Shown here: in pieces, positions 22,793 to 22,797 of the stretch | Numbering within the stretch: position 1 is the first letter of the stretch | Layout: every line of letters begins with the position of its first letter | Source of the DNA: a virus | Virus record (IMG/VR): IMGVR_UViG_3300031565_000404 | Span: 1 to 22,797 of that record | Direction: 5' to 3' (one strand) | DNA length: 22,797 nucleotides | Translations under genes and position numbers: made by a program | Notes under the pieces: generated by a model | Database searches by the model: none | The model's input: only the letters and a program-made list of their open reading frames with translations | What the model was told of the DNA's origin: nothing

Positions 22793-22797
22793 GATGG

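Noticed and set aside
1-22797. CRISPR array, insertion sequence or integrase
   Set aside because: No regularly spaced repeats, transposase or recombinase gene was seen. The only tandem repeat is the coding Gly-Gly-Met-Met unit.
1-22797. Stop-codon reassignment, as found in some crAss-like phages
   Set aside because: All the long genes stay open under the standard bacterial code, without in-frame TAG or TGA, and at least one gene ends in TGA.

Overview
This A+T-rich window is most likely part of the genome of a tailed phage infecting a member of the Bacteroidota, and most likely a crAss-like (Crassvirales) podovirus. Three things point this way. First, the rightward genes run large terminase, portal, scaffold-like protein, HK97-type capsid protein, a run of ~250-residue connector/ring-type proteins, a ~1,500-residue tail protein, a glycine-rich protein and a cargo-like protein, which is the crAss-like structural order. 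Second, putative promoters carry the Bacteroidota -7 box TAnnTTTG, mostly as TATATTTG, a short distance before genes. Third, genes lack Shine-Dalgarno sites and have A-rich leaders. I cannot name the phage.

Layout. Positions 1-2602 hold a leftward operon of small genes: a SEC-C zinc-motif protein, an unknown 193-residue protein, a small membrane protein, a lipoprotein, a coiled-coil protein, a protein of a family common in Bacteroidota phages, and two or three very small proteins. Positions 2640-3200 carry no protein gene but are rich in RNA-like structure. They include a well-supported candidate small RNA on the minus strand (about 3131-3008), with a promoter, a possible 11-bp kissing loop and a terminator. 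From 3204 everything reads rightward: a pair of tandem paralogues with their own promoter and terminator, a circularly permuted tmRNA gene with its own promoter and terminator (3811-4059), an isolated helical protein, and then the long virion-assembly block from 4653 to 22792.

How the parts work together. TerL (4653) packages DNA through the portal (7576) into a shell of major capsid protein (11150), probably assembled on the acidic protein at 9866. The genes at 12504-15575 probably build the capsid accessories and the neck/ring stack. The 1,486-residue protein at 15578 probably forms most of the short tail, and the last two genes probably encode proteins carried in the virion and ejected with the DNA. 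Internal promoters before 9866 and 20082 would boost capsid and cargo expression.

The most unusual item is the tmRNA. The T-arm and 3' acceptor strand lie upstream of the 5' acceptor strand, the rebuilt acceptor stem has the G3-U70 alanine identity pair, and a short open frame ending Ala-Val-Ala-stop follows, with its stop codon in a perfect 8-bp hairpin. Permuted two-piece tmRNAs are known from alphaproteobacteria, some betaproteobacteria, some cyanobacteria and mitochondria. One in a Bacteroidota phage is unexpected.
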